A stretch of DNA of 64,000 nt from Bacillus sp. AFS006103 (GCA_002559145.1 NTXX01000006.1:138360-202359), one strand, 5' to 3'. Counted from the stretch's first letter, positions 24,073 through 33,814 are shown. Notes: generated from the letters alone by a model not told the origin. Program-made: numbers and translations.

Positions 24073-25889
24073 TCATCCTCTTCAGAACGTTCATAGGGGA
24101 GTGAAAAGGAAATCTTTGTACCTTTTCCTTCCTCACTGGTTGCCCAGATTGCTCCGCCATGAGCATTAACCATTTCCTTTGCAATGGCCAGACCTAGTCC
24201 CGTACCGCCTAATTTCCTTGCTCTCGCTTTATCAACCCGGTAAAAACGGTCAAAGATTTTCCCAATATTCTCTTTCGGAATTCCCACGCCTTGGTCACTT
24301 ACGCTGACAATAATTTTATCGTCCTTTTCTTTCATCGAAAAAGTAACCTGTCCGCCTTCCGGTGAATACTTTAAGGCATTGGAAATAATATTGTATAAGA
24401 CCTGCGTCATCTTATCTTCATCTACTTCAACAAATATTGCATGCTTGGGTAGCTTTCGTTTGAAGGTAACGTTTTGTTCCTTCGACATTTCCAACCGATC
24501 AATGATGCGATTATAGAAATCCACAAAGTTTACCCACTCGATCGTTAACCTGTAATCCGTACTATCCATTTTTGAAAGCTGGAGCAAGTCATTGACAAGA
24601 CGGATCATTCTTTCCGTTTCGGTCCGCGTCACTTCTAAGAAATTCGGGGCAATCTCCTCATCGCGCCATGCTCCATCAGCTAAAGCTTCTAAGTAACTCC
24701 TCATCGTCGTTAACGGAGTCCTCAGTTCATGGGATACATTGGCGACGAACTCTCTGCGTTCAGCCTCAATTTTTTCCTGATCCGTGATATCATGCAACAC
24801 GGCAATGAGCCCATTAACAAAGCCCGTCTCTTTTTGAATCACAGAGAAGTTAGCACGCAGGAAAAAGCGCTCTGTTTTGGTACTGTAATCTAAAATGATC
24901 GAATCCTTTTCCTCTAGTAAATCTTCAAAGGAATTGGTATCATCCAAATCTAATAAGGATACGATGGGCTGAGTCAGCACTGTTTCACGTGAAACATTCA
25001 GCATTTCTGCCGCAGGTTCATTGATTAAAATAACCCGGCCTTTTCGGTCGGTAGCAATGACTCCATCCGTCATATAAGACAAAACAGAGGACAGCTTTCT
25101 GCGTTCCCCTTCGGTCATCGCTTGTGCTTCCTGGAGCTTTTTCGTTAAATTATTAAATGTAACGGCCAGTGTCCCAAGTTCATCATTGCCGTATACTTTT
25201 ACTTTTCTTGAAAAATTACCTTTGGTCATTGCAATGGCCTGCTTCTTCATATCGGCAATCGGCCTTGTGATGGTCTGTGCCAATAATATCCCTAATATAG
25301 CTGTAATCGATAAAGCAATCGCTGTCCCTGTTGCAAAAATTCCATTGATGGTTTTCATTTGTTCAAAAACATTCTCAATTTTCGCCACCAAATAAATCGC
25401 ACCAATGACCTTCTTACCCGATTTAATTGGGGTAGAGAGGACCCAAATCCGATGTCCTGTTTGTTCATCAATATTAATAGAACTTTGGTCCTCTTCTAAA
25501 ACCATGGATTGCTTCACCTGGAGTTTAGTTGTCCGTTGACCGACCACCCCTTGATTGCTGGGATGAGAAGTACCAAGTATTTTAAGAGATCTATTTTCAA
25601 TCACCTGAACCTCAGAAATATCACCTGCATCAAAGTCTCTAAGGATTCCTTTAATATCTTCTTCGAGGGTTGGATCTTCAGGCGTTCTCTCCTTCTCCAT
25701 TTCCTCAACAATATTATAGGCAAGCAAATCAACCCGTTGTTTTAACGACGTTTGGAAGTTTGTCCGCAGTGTTTCTTCGAGCTGTTTGACAAAATAAACG
25801 CCGATAATTTGCATGGCGACTAGAATAAGGAGGACATAGATGATAACGAATTTTACGTGTAAAGAGCGAAAGAAACCAACCTTTCTCAT
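24063..25889 (-). CDS. walK: WalK cell-wall sensor histidine kinase
   Basis: Essential sensor kinase for cell-wall metabolism, 608 residues. Order: TM1 (about 13-34), extracytoplasmic PAS-like loop (35-180), TM2 (183-204), HAMP (205-257), PAS (about 265-370), HisKA with phospho-acceptor H387 in FVANVSHELRTPL, and HATPase with N, G1 and G2 boxes (GTGLGLAIAKEM). A perfect 16-bp parS site is embedded in the codons for NVSRETV near residue 298. It overlaps walH, and walR lies just upstream. Confidence 0.96.
   Translation of the reverse strand: MRKVGFFRSLHVKFVIIYVLLILVAMQIIGVYFVKQLEETLRTNFQTSLKQRVDLLAYNIVEEMEKERTPEDPTLEEDIKGILRDFDAGDISEVQVIENRSLKILGTSHPSNQGVVGQRTTKLQVKQSMVLEEDQSSINIDEQTGHRIWVLSTPIKSGKKVIGAIYLVAKIENVFEQMKTINGIFATGTAIALSITAILGILLAQTITRPIADMKKQAIAMTKGNFSRKVKVYGNDELGTLAVTFNNLTKKLQEAQAMTEGERRKLSSVLSYMTDGVIATDRKGRVILINEPAAEMLNVSRETVLTQPIVSLLDLDDTNSFEDLLEEKDSIILDYSTKTERFFLRANFSVIQKETGFVNGLIAVLHDITDQEKIEAERREFVANVSHELRTPLTTMRSYLEALADGAWRDEEIAPNFLEVTRTETERMIRLVNDLLQLSKMDSTDYRLTIEWVNFVDFYNRIIDRLEMSKEQNVTFKRKLPKHAIFVEVDEDKMTQVLYNIISNALKYSPEGGQVTFSMKEKDDKIIVSVSDQGVGIPKENIGKIFDRFYRVDKARARKLGGTGLGLAIAKEMVNAHGGAIWATSEEGKGTKISFSLPYERSEEDEWS
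24981..24996. other. parS site inside walK
   Basis: TGTTTCACGTGAAACA, a perfect palindrome matching the Spo0J/ParB binding consensus at all 16 positions. Confidence 0.92.
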
Positions 25890-25894
25890 TTCTC

Positions 25895-26605
25895 TTACTC
25901 CTGTTCAGGATTCCGCAAATAGTATCCCACCCCGCGGCGTGTGACAATCCACGTTGGATGACTTGGGCTATCCTCAATTTTTTCCCGCAATCTTCTCACG
26001 GTTACATCAACCGTCCTTACATCACCGTAGTAATCATAACCCCATACGGTTTGCAGGAGGTGTTCCCTCGTCATAACCTGTCCAATATGCTTTGCTAAAT
26101 AGAAAAGCAGTTCAAATTCACGGTGCGTAAGCTCAATCGTCTCCCCGCGTTTTGAAACGACATATGCATCCGGATGGATGGTCAGTGAACCAATTTCTAT
26201 TTCATTGGTTTCATTCTCTGCATCCGGTTGCGATAGAATCTGCTGGTGGCGCCGTAAATTCGCTTTTACGCGTGCAATTAATTCTCTTGTGCTAAACGGC
26301 TTCGTTACATAATCATCAGCACCGAGTTCAAGTCCAAGGACCTTGTCAATTTCAGAATCTTTTGCTGTCAGCATAATAATCGGCATTTCATACTTTTTAC
26401 GGACTTCACGGCATACTTCCATTCCGTCACGTAAGGGAAGCATAATATCTAGGAGGATTAAGTCGGGTTGTATTTCATCTACCAACTGAATGGCTTCATT
26501 TCCATCATAAGCACAATAGACAATGTATCCTTCTTTTTTTAAGTTGAACTGGAGAATATCTGCAATTGGCTTTTCATCATCCACAACAAGAATTTTCTTT
26601 TCCAT
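25895..26605 (-). CDS. walR: WalR response regulator
   Basis: 236-residue OmpR-family regulator. The receiver domain has its phospho-acceptor Asp in LILLDIML (about residue 53) and Lys in [10 protein letters not shown]; the C-terminal winged helix contains [16 protein letters not shown]. WalR controls autolysin and peptidoglycan genes with WalK. First gene of the leftward walRKHIJ operon. The M23 peptidase gene upstream ends in a terminator, so walR has its own promoter in 26606-26768. Confidence 0.97.
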   Translation of the reverse strand: MEKKILVVDDEKPIADILQFNLKKEGYIVYCAYDGNEAIQLVDEIQPDLILLDIMLPLRDGMEVCREVRKKYEMPIIMLTAKDSEIDKVLGLELGADDYVTKPFSTRELIARVKANLRRHQQILSQPDAENETNEIEIGSLTIHPDAYVVSKRGETIELTHREFELLFYLAKHIGQVMTREHLLQTVWGYDYYGDVRTVDVTVRRLREKIEDSPSHPTWIVTRRGVGYYLRNPEQE

Positions 26606-26768
26606 ACCATCTCTCCTTATCAGTAAGTCAATCTCATCTATTTAATTAAATGCTACTAGAAGTCATAACTGTACTAGTTTACTGTATCATGTTATTCGTA
26701 TAAATTCACCTATAAGTACTATTTGGAAAGATTGGAATAACAATATTTTCTAATTTTAAAAATAAGAA

Positions 26769-26794
26769 AAGTCTCTAGTATCATCTAGAGACTT
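26769..26794 (-). terminator. Terminator after the M23 peptidase gene
   Basis: Perfect 10-bp stem AAGTCTCTAG / CTAGAGACTT with six-base loop, followed on the minus strand by TTCTTATT. Confidence 0.7.
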
Positions 26795-26799
26795 GCTGT

Positions 26800-28221
26800 T
26801 TATCTTAAATATGAAAGTGGGTTTACCAGGCTGCCGTTTTTGTATACTTCAAAATGCAGGTGGACTCCTGTAGCGTCTCCTGTAGCACCCATAATTCCAA
26901 TGGCAGAACCTTTGGAAACCGTCTGGCCAACCTTTACCTTCAGTGAGGACATGTGCCCATAGAGCGTACGGTACCCATTGCGATGGTCAATGATAATTTT
27001 ATTACCATATCCACCGCCCCAGCCAGCAGAAACAACCACACCATTATCCGCTGCTTTGATCGTTCTATTGCTTGGTCTGGCAATATCAATTCCTTTGTGC
27101 ATTCTACCCCATCTAGGACCCTGCTTGCTAGAAATATATCCGCCAACAGCCGGCCAAGCAAAGCTACCTTCACCGCGGGATGGTATTACTTTTGTTCCTT
27201 TAATGACAATTTGATCAACAGGCTGTTCAAGGGTCATTACATTTGACTCCACTTTCTGCACTGTGACACCATTTTGCTCAGAAATTTTATACGTTACAGC
27301 TCGTGAACCAGTTTTCCCCTCTTGCTTTACCTCCGTCTTGCCTTTTAGGAGGGAGGAGGAGTCAACCATTTTATTTTGATAAGGAATCTCTTCCTTTTTA
27401 TTCACTTCTTTATCAACAATTACTTCGATAAACGGTTTTGGAACGGTAACATTAATTTTTTGACCAATCTTTAAGAGCATATCCTCGGTTAGGCTCGGAT
27501 TGATCGCTAAGATTTCCGCAATCTTTAAGTTGTGATTTTGGGCAATTGTTTCTAGGACATCACCGTTTTGAATCACATAGTCCTTTTCTTCTATTGTACC
27601 TTTTTGTAAAAAGGATACGGCTTCTTTAGCTGTTAAAATCTTTTCTGGAACAATCGTTTCTACAGAAAATGAAACATCTTTTGATAATCGAACATCCAAT
27701 AAACGAGACTCATTTTCCTTTAATGCTGGCAGTGATGAATTAGATGAATCTTTTCTAGCCTTAAGTTCTGTTAATTGTTCCTCAGGTACATATTGATGGA
27801 TCAACCGCTTCATTACTTCTTCAGCTGTTTTTTGATTATCAACATAAACAATGGGCTTACCATCGATGATGATCGCTGCTGCCTCTGTTTGAAGTTGAAA
27901 TATACTCTTCATTGTTTGGACTGTTTCTTGGTCGTTTGCAGCAGATGGAAACACTTGATATGGAATGTATTGCATATGTTGACTGATAGTATTCGTGTTA
28001 TCGACCTTTTCAGCAATTATTTTATTGATTACAGCCTTATCTACAACATTTCCTATATATGTACCGTCAAGGTATACTTCATAATCCTTGGTTGATTTGG
28101 ATGTGTCAGCAAATGCAACCGGACCATTACTAAAGGCAATAAGCGATGAAGCCATTGTCGTTGCAATCGTTGTTTTGAGTAATAACTTTTTCGTTTGTGA
28201 TATCTTATTTAAAAATAACAT
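26800..28221 (-). CDS. Secreted LysM-G5-M23 peptidoglycan endopeptidase
   Basis: 473-residue secreted cell-wall hydrolase. Signal peptide at about residues 1-38 (KKLLLKTTIATTMASSLIAF, then PVAFA). A LysM peptidoglycan-binding domain lies at about 215-262 (VIQNGDVLETIAQNHNLK), a G5-like domain at about 265-345, and a C-terminal M23 metallopeptidase with HKGIDIARP and the catalytic HLHFE motif. It would cleave peptide cross-links. Lying next to walR, whose regulon includes wall hydrolases, is suggestive but no WalR box was verified. Confidence 0.9.
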   Translation of the reverse strand: MLFLNKISQTKKLLLKTTIATTMASSLIAFSNGPVAFADTSKSTKDYEVYLDGTYIGNVVDKAVINKIIAEKVDNTNTISQHMQYIPYQVFPSAANDQETVQTMKSIFQLQTEAAAIIIDGKPIVYVDNQKTAEEVMKRLIHQYVPEEQLTELKARKDSSNSSLPALKENESRLLDVRLSKDVSFSVETIVPEKILTAKEAVSFLQKGTIEEKDYVIQNGDVLETIAQNHNLKIAEILAINPSLTEDMLLKIGQKINVTVPKPFIEVIVDKEVNKKEEIPYQNKMVDSSSLLKGKTEVKQEGKTGSRAVTYKISEQNGVTVQKVESNVMTLEQPVDQIVIKGTKVIPSRGEGSFAWPAVGGYISSKQGPRWGRMHKGIDIARPSNRTIKAADNGVVVSAGWGGGYGNKIIIDHRNGYRTLYGHMSSLKVKVGQTVSKGSAIGIMGATGDATGVHLHFEVYKNGSLVNPLSYLR

Positions 28222-28422
28222 TTTTCCTCCCTAAACCACGGTAAAACCCTCTTAATCTAGTGTATAAACTACTAAAGATTTCCCAGTATTTTAGACCTTC
28301 TATACTTTACCATAATTTTTAGCCAATAGATTAGTAGTCTTCATAATGTAACAGAATTGTATAATTACTGACATCACTCTACATTTTGTGAAATATTCTA
28401 AATAAAAATCCATATAAAAAAA
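28222..28422. other. Intergenic region upstream of the M23 peptidase
   Basis: AT-rich spacer between the tRNA cluster terminator and the peptidase gene; presumably holds the peptidase promoter. Nothing else seen. Confidence 0.4.
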
Positions 28423-28446
28423 GAAGCCTGCAGATATGCAAACTTC
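28415..28446 (-). terminator. Terminator of the tRNA cluster
   Basis: Ten-bp stem (GAAGTTTGCA / TGCAGGCTTC on the minus strand, with two G-U pairs), four-base loop and a run of T. Confidence 0.85.
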
Positions 28447-28454
28447 TCTTTTTA

Positions 28455-28527
28455 TGGCTCAGGACGGAATCGAACCGCCGACACAAGGATTTTCAGTCCT
28501 TTGCTCTACCGACTGAGCTACTGAGCC
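28455..28527 (-). tRNA. tRNA-Phe (GAA)
   Basis: 73-base cloverleaf with anticodon GAA in CTGAAAA context, acceptor GGCTCAG / CTGAGCC, TTCGATTC T-loop. No encoded CCA. Last of four tRNA genes in a row. Confidence 0.95.
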
Positions 28528-28533
28528 ATTTAG

Positions 28534-28610
28534 TGGCGGTCTGGACGGGACTCGAACCCGCGACCTCCTGCGTGACAGGCAGGCATTCTAACCAACTGAA
28601 CTACCAGACC
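28534..28610 (-). tRNA. tRNA-Asp (GTC)
   Basis: 77-base gene with anticodon GTC (CTGTCAC), acceptor GGTCTGG / CCAGACC, and an encoded 3' CCA. Confidence 0.95.
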
Positions 28611-28675
28611 AATATTAAATTGATTGTCAGCAAGGAAACCGTCCTTGCCAGCCTCTTCCTGACAATCAAAAGCCA

Positions 28676-28747
28676 TGACCCCTACGGGACTCGAACCCGT
28701 GTTACCTCCGTGAAAGGGAGGTGTCTTAACCGCTTGACCAAGGGGCC
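28676..28747 (-). tRNA. tRNA-Glu (TTC)
   Basis: 72-base gene with anticodon TTC (CTTTCAC), acceptor GGCCCCT / AGGGGTC. CCA is not encoded. Confidence 0.95.
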
Positions 28748-28783
28748 ATATATTGAAAGTTATTTTGCTAAGGCAAAAAACTA

Positions 28784-28859
28784 TGGTGAGCCATGAAGGA
28801 CTCGAACCTTCGACCCTCTGATTAAAAGTCAGATGCTCTACCAACTGAGCTAATGGCTC
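28784..28859 (-). tRNA. tRNA-Lys (TTT)
   Basis: 76-base gene with anticodon TTT (CTTTTAA), acceptor GAGCCAT / ATGGCTC, and an encoded CCA. First tRNA gene of the cluster, downstream of purA. Confidence 0.95.
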
Positions 28860-28986
28860 GTACAAAAAGTGATTCACGAGCTAATGGCTCGTACTTTTCC
28901 CGTGTCGTATTGTGACGACGCTTTTTATAATAGCACGGAGTATCTATTAATAGCAATACTTTTTTAAAAAAACTTTTTAAAAGGAG

Positions 28987-29012
28987 TGAGGCCCTCAAAT
29001 TTGAAGGCCTCA
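28987..29012 (-). terminator. Hairpin after purA
   Basis: GAGGCC / GGCCTC stem with a palindromic AT-rich centre. The following CTCCTTTT is a weak T-tract, so read-through into the tRNA genes is possible. Confidence 0.5.
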
Positions 29013-29021
29013 TTTCATCAA

Positions 29022-30314
29022 TTAAATTTGTCTCCACGGGCTGCGGACAACATTTGTTTGATTACGATCTGGTCCCACAGAGAACGTAGTTAACGGTATT
29101 CCTGTCAGTTGCGTGACACGTTCCACATAATGGCGTGCATTTTCAGGTAATTCATCTAATGTTTTTACTCCTGTAATATCCTCGGTCCAGCCTGGCAGTT
29201 CCTCATAAACAGGCTCACACTGTGCCAGAACTTTTAAACTGGCAGGATATTCAGTAATTAGTTCACCTTTATAACTATAAGCGGTACAGATTTTTAAGGT
29301 TTCAATCCCCGATAATACATCAATTGAATTGAGGGAAAGGTCTGTTAAGCCACTCACACGACGTGCATGGCGCACAACAACACTGTCAAACCAGCCAATC
29401 CGGCGAGGGCGGCCTGTTGTCGTACCATATTCCCGTCCAACTTCACGAATCTGATGGCCGATTTCATCGTGCAGCTCGGTTGGAAAAGGACCATCACCCA
29501 CACGAGAGGTGTAGGCCTTGCAAACTCCAACCACATGAGTAATTTTTGATGGGCCGACTCCTGAACCAATCGTTACTCCACCAGCCACAGGGTTGGAAGA
29601 TGTAACAAATGGATACGTACCTTGGTCAATATCTAACATAACCCCTTGAGCGCCTTCGAATAATACCCGCTTTCCTTCATCCAACGCATCATTGAGGACA
29701 ACTGATGTATCGCAAACATACTGCTTAAACTGCTGACCATATTCATAATACTCGTCAAGAATTTCTTCCTTCGTAAAGCCGGTTGTTTCATAAATACGTT
29801 CAAACAAACGGTTTTTCTCTTCTAAATTACGAACAAGCTTTTCTTCAAAAACATCGCGTTCCAGCAGGTCAGCAATTCGAATCCCAATACGAGCAGCCTT
29901 ATCCATATAGGCAGGTCCAATTCCTTTTTTAGTCGTGCCAATTTTATTTGCGCCCTTACTTTCTTCTTCCACTGCATCCAGTTTTAAATGGTAAGGAAGG
30001 ATGACATGGGCCCGGTTACTAATGCGAAGATTATCAGTAGTAACGCCTTTTTCATGTAAATAAGCAAGCTCTGCTACAAGCGCTTTTGGATCAACAACCA
30101 TCCCGTTTCCAATAACACAAACCTTTTCTTTATAAAAAATTCCTGATGGAATAAGGTGCAATTTGTACGTTTCTCCGTTGAATTTTATGGTGTGGCCTGC
30201 ATTATTACCTCCCTGATAACGGGCAATTGCTTCAGCATTCTCTGAAAGGAAATCTGTAATTTTACCCTTTCCTTCATCTCCCCATTGCGTCCCAACAACT
30301 ACTACTGATGACAT
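29022..30314 (-). CDS. purA: Adenylosuccinate synthetase
   Basis: GTP-dependent ligase joining IMP and aspartate, the first committed step to AMP. With the ATG at 30314 (GGAGGTG ten bases upstream) it is 430 residues, the standard size, starting [18 protein letters not shown], the nucleotide-binding loop. NNAGHT near residue 38 and [13 protein letters not shown] near residue 300 are also present. The inverted PurR-box pair upstream predicts repression by PurR. The tRNA cluster follows. Confidence 0.97.
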   Translation of the reverse strand: MSSVVVVGTQWGDEGKGKITDFLSENAEAIARYQGGNNAGHTIKFNGETYKLHLIPSGIFYKEKVCVIGNGMVVDPKALVAELAYLHEKGVTTDNLRISNRAHVILPYHLKLDAVEEESKGANKIGTTKKGIGPAYMDKAARIGIRIADLLERDVFEEKLVRNLEEKNRLFERIYETTGFTKEEILDEYYEYGQQFKQYVCDTSVVLNDALDEGKRVLFEGAQGVMLDIDQGTYPFVTSSNPVAGGVTIGSGVGPSKITHVVGVCKAYTSRVGDGPFPTELHDEIGHQIREVGREYGTTTGRPRRIGWFDSVVVRHARRVSGLTDLSLNSIDVLSGIETLKICTAYSYKGELITEYPASLKVLAQCEPVYEELPGWTEDITGVKTLDELPENARHYVERVTQLTGIPLTTFSVGPDRNQTNVVRSPWRQI

Positions 30315-30393
30315 ATAAGGCACCTCCAAATTAAATACAATTTTACTGTTTTCCATAGACCAGTTTATCAATTTTTATAGCAAATAGCAAACA

Positions 30394-30437
30394 AAACACG
30401 AACGTTTTGTATAAAAATATATTAATATGTTCGTAAA
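30394..30437. promoter_or_regulatory. Inverted PurR-box pair upstream of purA
   Basis: CGAAC core at 30399-30403 on the plus strand and its inverse GTTCG at 30429-30433, each in an A/T-rich context like the PurBox AWWWCCGAACWWT and facing each other. Each box has several mismatches to the full consensus. Confidence 0.5.
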
Positions 30438-30538
30438 ATATCATTATATAAATCTATCACTATTCCAACTTTTATGTTTGGTTGCATTTCCATAAAATAG
30501 AATTATGGTTTCTTAAAATAATGAATAGGATGTGGAAT

Positions 30539-31456
30539 ATGATTATTAAGACTCGGCAAGAACGATTGGAAATAACAATTTTAAGGTCCTTAAATGCACG
30601 AATGGGTTTATCTGATAAGGATGTTACTAACTACTTAATTCTGAAAAAAGGGTTTGAAGGGGAGCAAAAGAGTGATGTATGGCTAGAGGGACTTTCAGAG
30701 GGATGGCTGGTTATTCATGATTTATTACTTGAATATAACTATAACAAATTTCAAATTGATACGTTACTTATATCCCAAAATAAGATTTACCCTTTGGATA
30801 TAAAGTATTTTGAAGGCGACTATTATGTTGAAGGTGATAAGTGGTATACGAGTATTAAAAAAGAAATAAAGAACCCGCTTCACCAATTGAGTCGTTTTGA
30901 AATGATGCTTCGGTCCTTACTCGATGACCTTGGTTATCGTTATCCGCTTGAATCATACCTTATTTTCAATAACCCCGATTTTCATTTATATCTAACCACT
31001 GTAAATACCTCCATGATATTTCCAACCCAACTGAACCGATTTTTGAAAAAGTTAAATGCTAAACCTAGGAAACTGAATAAAGGCCATCTGAAATTAGCCG
31101 AACAACTTGTTTCGTTGCATCTTGTAGATCCTCCTTACCCGCGCCTACCTGCTTACGGCTATGGTCACTTGGTAAAAGGGATTCTTTGTCCACAGTGTTA
31201 CTCCTTTTTTACTGACTTTTTAGGCGGGCTGCTAGTATGTAATAGTTGTGGCTGTAAAGAAGAGGTAGAATCAGCGGTTTTACGAAGTGTAGCTGAATTG
31301 CAGCTGCTATTTCCTGATCAAAAAATTACCACAAAGGTAGTTCATGAATGGTGTAGGATTATTAAGTCCGAGAAGACTATTAGGAGGATACTTGGTAAGA
31401 ATTATAAACGAATCGGATCTAGTATATCTTCAAATTATGTACCTCGGAATGATTAG
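30539..31456 (+). CDS. NERD (nuclease-related) domain protein with C-terminal zinc ribbon
   Basis: 305 residues from ATG 30539, chosen because TAGGA sits eight bases before it; upstream in-frame starts (30521, 30530) are possible. A NERD domain covers about residues 20-135, with core strands such as FQIDTLLISQNKIYPLDIKYF. A zinc-binding motif CPQC ... CNSCGC lies near residues 218-240. NERD proteins resemble Holliday-junction resolvase-like nucleases, but most are uncharacterised. Divergent from purA and followed by the 52-bp tandem repeat array. Function unknown. Confidence 0.75.
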   Translation: MIIKTRQERLEITILRSLNARMGLSDKDVTNYLILKKGFEGEQKSDVWLEGLSEGWLVIHDLLLEYNYNKFQIDTLLISQNKIYPLDIKYFEGDYYVEGDKWYTSIKKEIKNPLHQLSRFEMMLRSLLDDLGYRYPLESYLIFNNPDFHLYLTTVNTSMIFPTQLNRFLKKLNAKPRKLNKGHLKLAEQLVSLHLVDPPYPRLPAYGYGHLVKGILCPQCYSFFTDFLGGLLVCNSCGCKEEVESAVLRSVAELQLLFPDQKITTKVVHEWCRIIKSEKTIRRILGKNYKRIGSSISSNYVPRND

Positions 31457-31540
31457 GTTAGAAACAAAATTACCCTTTTAAGTCACCCGTTATACATGTT
31501 GAATCAGTTTTTCTACTTGAAAGGTATTAGTGCCTTGACT

Positions 31541-31757
31541 CTAGTTACCGTTGTACCTTTTTTTCTGCAACCACGGGCACTAGTCGCTTTCACTAGTTAC
31601 CGTTGATTTCTTTTTTCTGCAGCCACGGGCATTAGTCGCTTTCACTAGTTACCGTTGATCTCTTTTTTCTGCAGCCACGGGCACTAGTCACTATCACTAG
31701 TTACCGTTGTACCCTTTTTTCTGCGGCCACGGGCACTAGTCGCTTCTACTAGTTATC
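31541..31757. repeat. 52-bp tandem repeat array (four copies plus a partial fifth)
   Basis: CTAGTTACCGTTG recurs at 31541, 31593, 31645 and 31697, with a partial copy at 31749, exactly 52 bases apart. Each unit also contains CCACGGGCAYTAG, which is roughly the inverse of the first arm, so each unit can form a hairpin around a T-rich loop. It lies between the convergent NERD gene and dnaC. No protein-coding frame explains it. The rest of the 31457-31820 gap holds only the dnaC terminator. Confidence 0.92.
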
Positions 31758-31781
31758 CCTGAACTTCTCCACCCAAACAAC

Positions 31782-31817
31782 AAAAAGGCTAGCCCGCAAA
31801 AAAAACCGGCTAGCCTT
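31782..31817 (-). terminator. Terminator after dnaC
   Basis: Perfect ten-bp stem AAGGCTAGCC / GGCTAGCCTT followed on the minus strand by a five-T run. Confidence 0.88.
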
Positions 31818-31820
31818 AAT

Positions 31821-33176
31821 TTATGCACCTGGAGAATCGTTATACCGTGTCTCGAGGTTGACGAACTTGTTATATTCCTTTACAAACGCTAATGAGACCG
31901 TTCCTGTTGGGCCGTTACGCTGCTTGGCAATAATGATCTCAATAATATTCTTATTCTCAGATTCTTTGTCATAGTAATCATCACGATACAAGAAGGCTAC
32001 GATATCGGCATCCTGCTCAATCGAACCAGATTCACGGATATCGGACATCATCGGGCGTTTATCCTGACGTTGTTCCACACCACGCGAAAGCTGTGAAAGA
32101 GCAATAACAGGGATCTTTAATTCACGCGCTAATTGCTTTAAAGAACGTGAAATCTCGGAAACTTCCTGTTGACGGTTCTCACCAGAGCGGCCACTTCCTA
32201 AGATTAGCTGCAAATAATCAATCAAAATCATCCCTAAGCCATGCTCCTGCTGCAGACGGCGGCATTTAGAACGGATATCACTGATTCGAACTCCTGGAGT
32301 ATCATCGATAAAAATCCCCGAATTCGACAGGCTCCCCATTGCCATCGTTAACTTGCCCCAGTCGTCATCCGTAAGGGAACCCGTACGAAGCCGTTGCGCA
32401 TCAATATTTCCTTCCGAACAAAGCATACGCATGACCAGCTGTTCAGCACCCATCTCGAGACTGAAAATCGCGACATTTTCACCTGTTTTCGTCGCAACAT
32501 TTGCTGCGATATTCAAAGCAAAAGCAGTTTTACCCACGGAAGGACGGGCACCCACAATGATTAAATCATTTCGCTGGAATCCAGCCGTCATTCGGTCCAA
32601 CTCCGCAAATCCTGTTGAAATACCAGTAATATCACCGACGCGGTTATGCATTTCTTCAATGTTGTCATACGTACGCACAAGCACGTCTTTGATATTATGG
32701 AAAGCACCGGCATTCTTTCGCTGTGCAACGGCCATAATATTTTTCTCGGCTTCACTTAACAAGGCCTCAACTTCATCTTCACGAGAATACCCGTCGGATG
32801 CAATGCTCGTTGCGGTACGAATTAATCTTCTAAGTAATGATTTTTCTTCTACTATTCTCGCATAATACTCAATATTTGCAGCTGTCGGAACTGAAGCGGC
32901 TAGTTCCCCTAAATAACTGACTCCGCCTGTGTCTTCGATCAGTTTGGCAGCGGACAGCTCCTCCGTTACCGTTACAAGGTCAACTGCTTTCCCTTGATCA
33001 TTTAGTGAAAGCATCACATTAAATATCTTTTGGTGGGAAGCACGATAAAAATCCTCAGGAATTAATATTTCTGAAGCTAAAATTAAAGAGGAGGGTTCTA
33101 GAAAAATTGCCCCTAAAACAGCCTGTTCAGCCTCTATGTTTTGTGGCGGCATTCGATCCGCGTATAAGTCATTCAT
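31821..33176 (-). CDS. dnaC: Replicative DNA helicase (DnaB-type, named DnaC in Bacillus)
   Basis: Hexameric helicase that unwinds DNA ahead of the replisome, 451 residues. N-terminal primase-interacting domain (PPQNIEAEQAVLGAIFLE) and C-terminal RecA-like motor with Walker A GARPSVGKTAFALN (about 211-224) and Walker B MILIDYLQLI. No intein. It follows rplI, separated by a terminator at 33253-33280. Confidence 0.97.
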   Translation of the reverse strand: MNDLYADRMPPQNIEAEQAVLGAIFLEPSSLILASEILIPEDFYRASHQKIFNVMLSLNDQGKAVDLVTVTEELSAAKLIEDTGGVSYLGELAASVPTAANIEYYARIVEEKSLLRRLIRTATSIASDGYSREDEVEALLSEAEKNIMAVAQRKNAGAFHNIKDVLVRTYDNIEEMHNRVGDITGISTGFAELDRMTAGFQRNDLIIVGARPSVGKTAFALNIAANVATKTGENVAIFSLEMGAEQLVMRMLCSEGNIDAQRLRTGSLTDDDWGKLTMAMGSLSNSGIFIDDTPGVRISDIRSKCRRLQQEHGLGMILIDYLQLILGSGRSGENRQQEVSEISRSLKQLARELKIPVIALSQLSRGVEQRQDKRPMMSDIRESGSIEQDADIVAFLYRDDYYDKESENKNIIEIIIAKQRNGPTGTVSLAFVKEYNKFVNLETRYNDSPGA

Positions 33177-33252
33177 CTATCAAAAACCTCCTATCATGAA
33201 GAGGATGATTTATATAAAAAGTCAAAGTCATAAACTATCATATCCGGAAAAG

Positions 33253-33280
33253 AAAAAAGTGACCAGCTAATACCGATCAC
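33253..33280 (-). terminator. Terminator between rplI and dnaC
   Basis: Short stem GTGATC / GGTCAC (one G-U pair) with a ten-base loop, then six T on the minus strand. Confidence 0.65.
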
Positions 33281-33342
33281 ATGTCGTTGATTACATTTTA
33301 TATTCTATCATGTTCCACAGCGATTTCGCACTGGGAAAATTT

Positions 33343-33381
33343 TATTTTACTTCGGTAAAATTTATTATTTTACTTCGGTAA
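33343..33381. repeat. Duplicated 16-mer at the rplI 3' end
   Basis: TATTTTACTTCGGTAA occurs at 33343-33358 and 33366-33381, 23 bases apart. The second copy is the rplI stop region and the first lies just beyond. Each folds as TTTTAC-TTCG-GTAA(AA), a UUCG-tetraloop hairpin on the plus strand. Confidence 0.7.
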
Positions 33382-33814
33382 CGGAAACAGTTAATGTTGC
33401 GACAACTTCATGATGAAGCTTAACTGGAACCTTTGTGTGGCCAAGCGTACGAATGGCATCCGCTAATTCCATTTTACGCTTATCAATTTTAATGCCATGT
33501 TTCTTTTGTAATTCTTCAGCAATCTGCTTGGTTGTAATCGATCCGAATATGCGGCCGCCTTCACCGGCTTTAGCAGTTAACTCAACCGTAATTTGATCCA
33601 AGACTTCTTTTAGTTTTTTTGCTTCGGCTAATTCTTCAGCAGCAACCTTTTCTTCCTTCTTCTTAAGTGCATCCAGCGTGCTGATATTTGCGTTATTCGC
33701 TTCCTTCGCTAAGCCTTGTTTAAGTAAAAAGTTATGGGCATATCCATCAGCCACATTCTTTACTTCACCCTTTTTGCCTTTACCTTTAACATCTTTTAAG
33801 AAAATTACTTTCAT
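33365..33814 (-). CDS. rplI: 50S ribosomal protein L9
   Basis: 149-residue L9: N-terminal rRNA-binding domain ([30 protein letters not shown]), long connecting helix and C-terminal domain. It binds 23S rRNA near the L1 stalk. It overlaps the end of gdpP by four bases, giving the conserved yybS-gdpP-rplI coupling. Confidence 0.97.
   Translation of the reverse strand: MKVIFLKDVKGKGKKGEVKNVADGYAHNFLLKQGLAKEANNANISTLDALKKKEEKVAAEELAEAKKLKEVLDQITVELTAKAGEGGRIFGSITTKQIAEELQKKHGIKIDKRKMELADAIRTLGHTKVPVKLHHEVVATLTVSVTEVK

Noticed and set aside
28530..29037. Open frames on both strands across the tRNA cluster
   Set aside because: They run straight through four complete tRNA cloverleafs and have no ribosome-binding site or recognisable domain.
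31541..31757. Repeat array as a CRISPR locus
   Set aside because: The 52-base units are contiguous with no unique spacers, and no cas genes are near.
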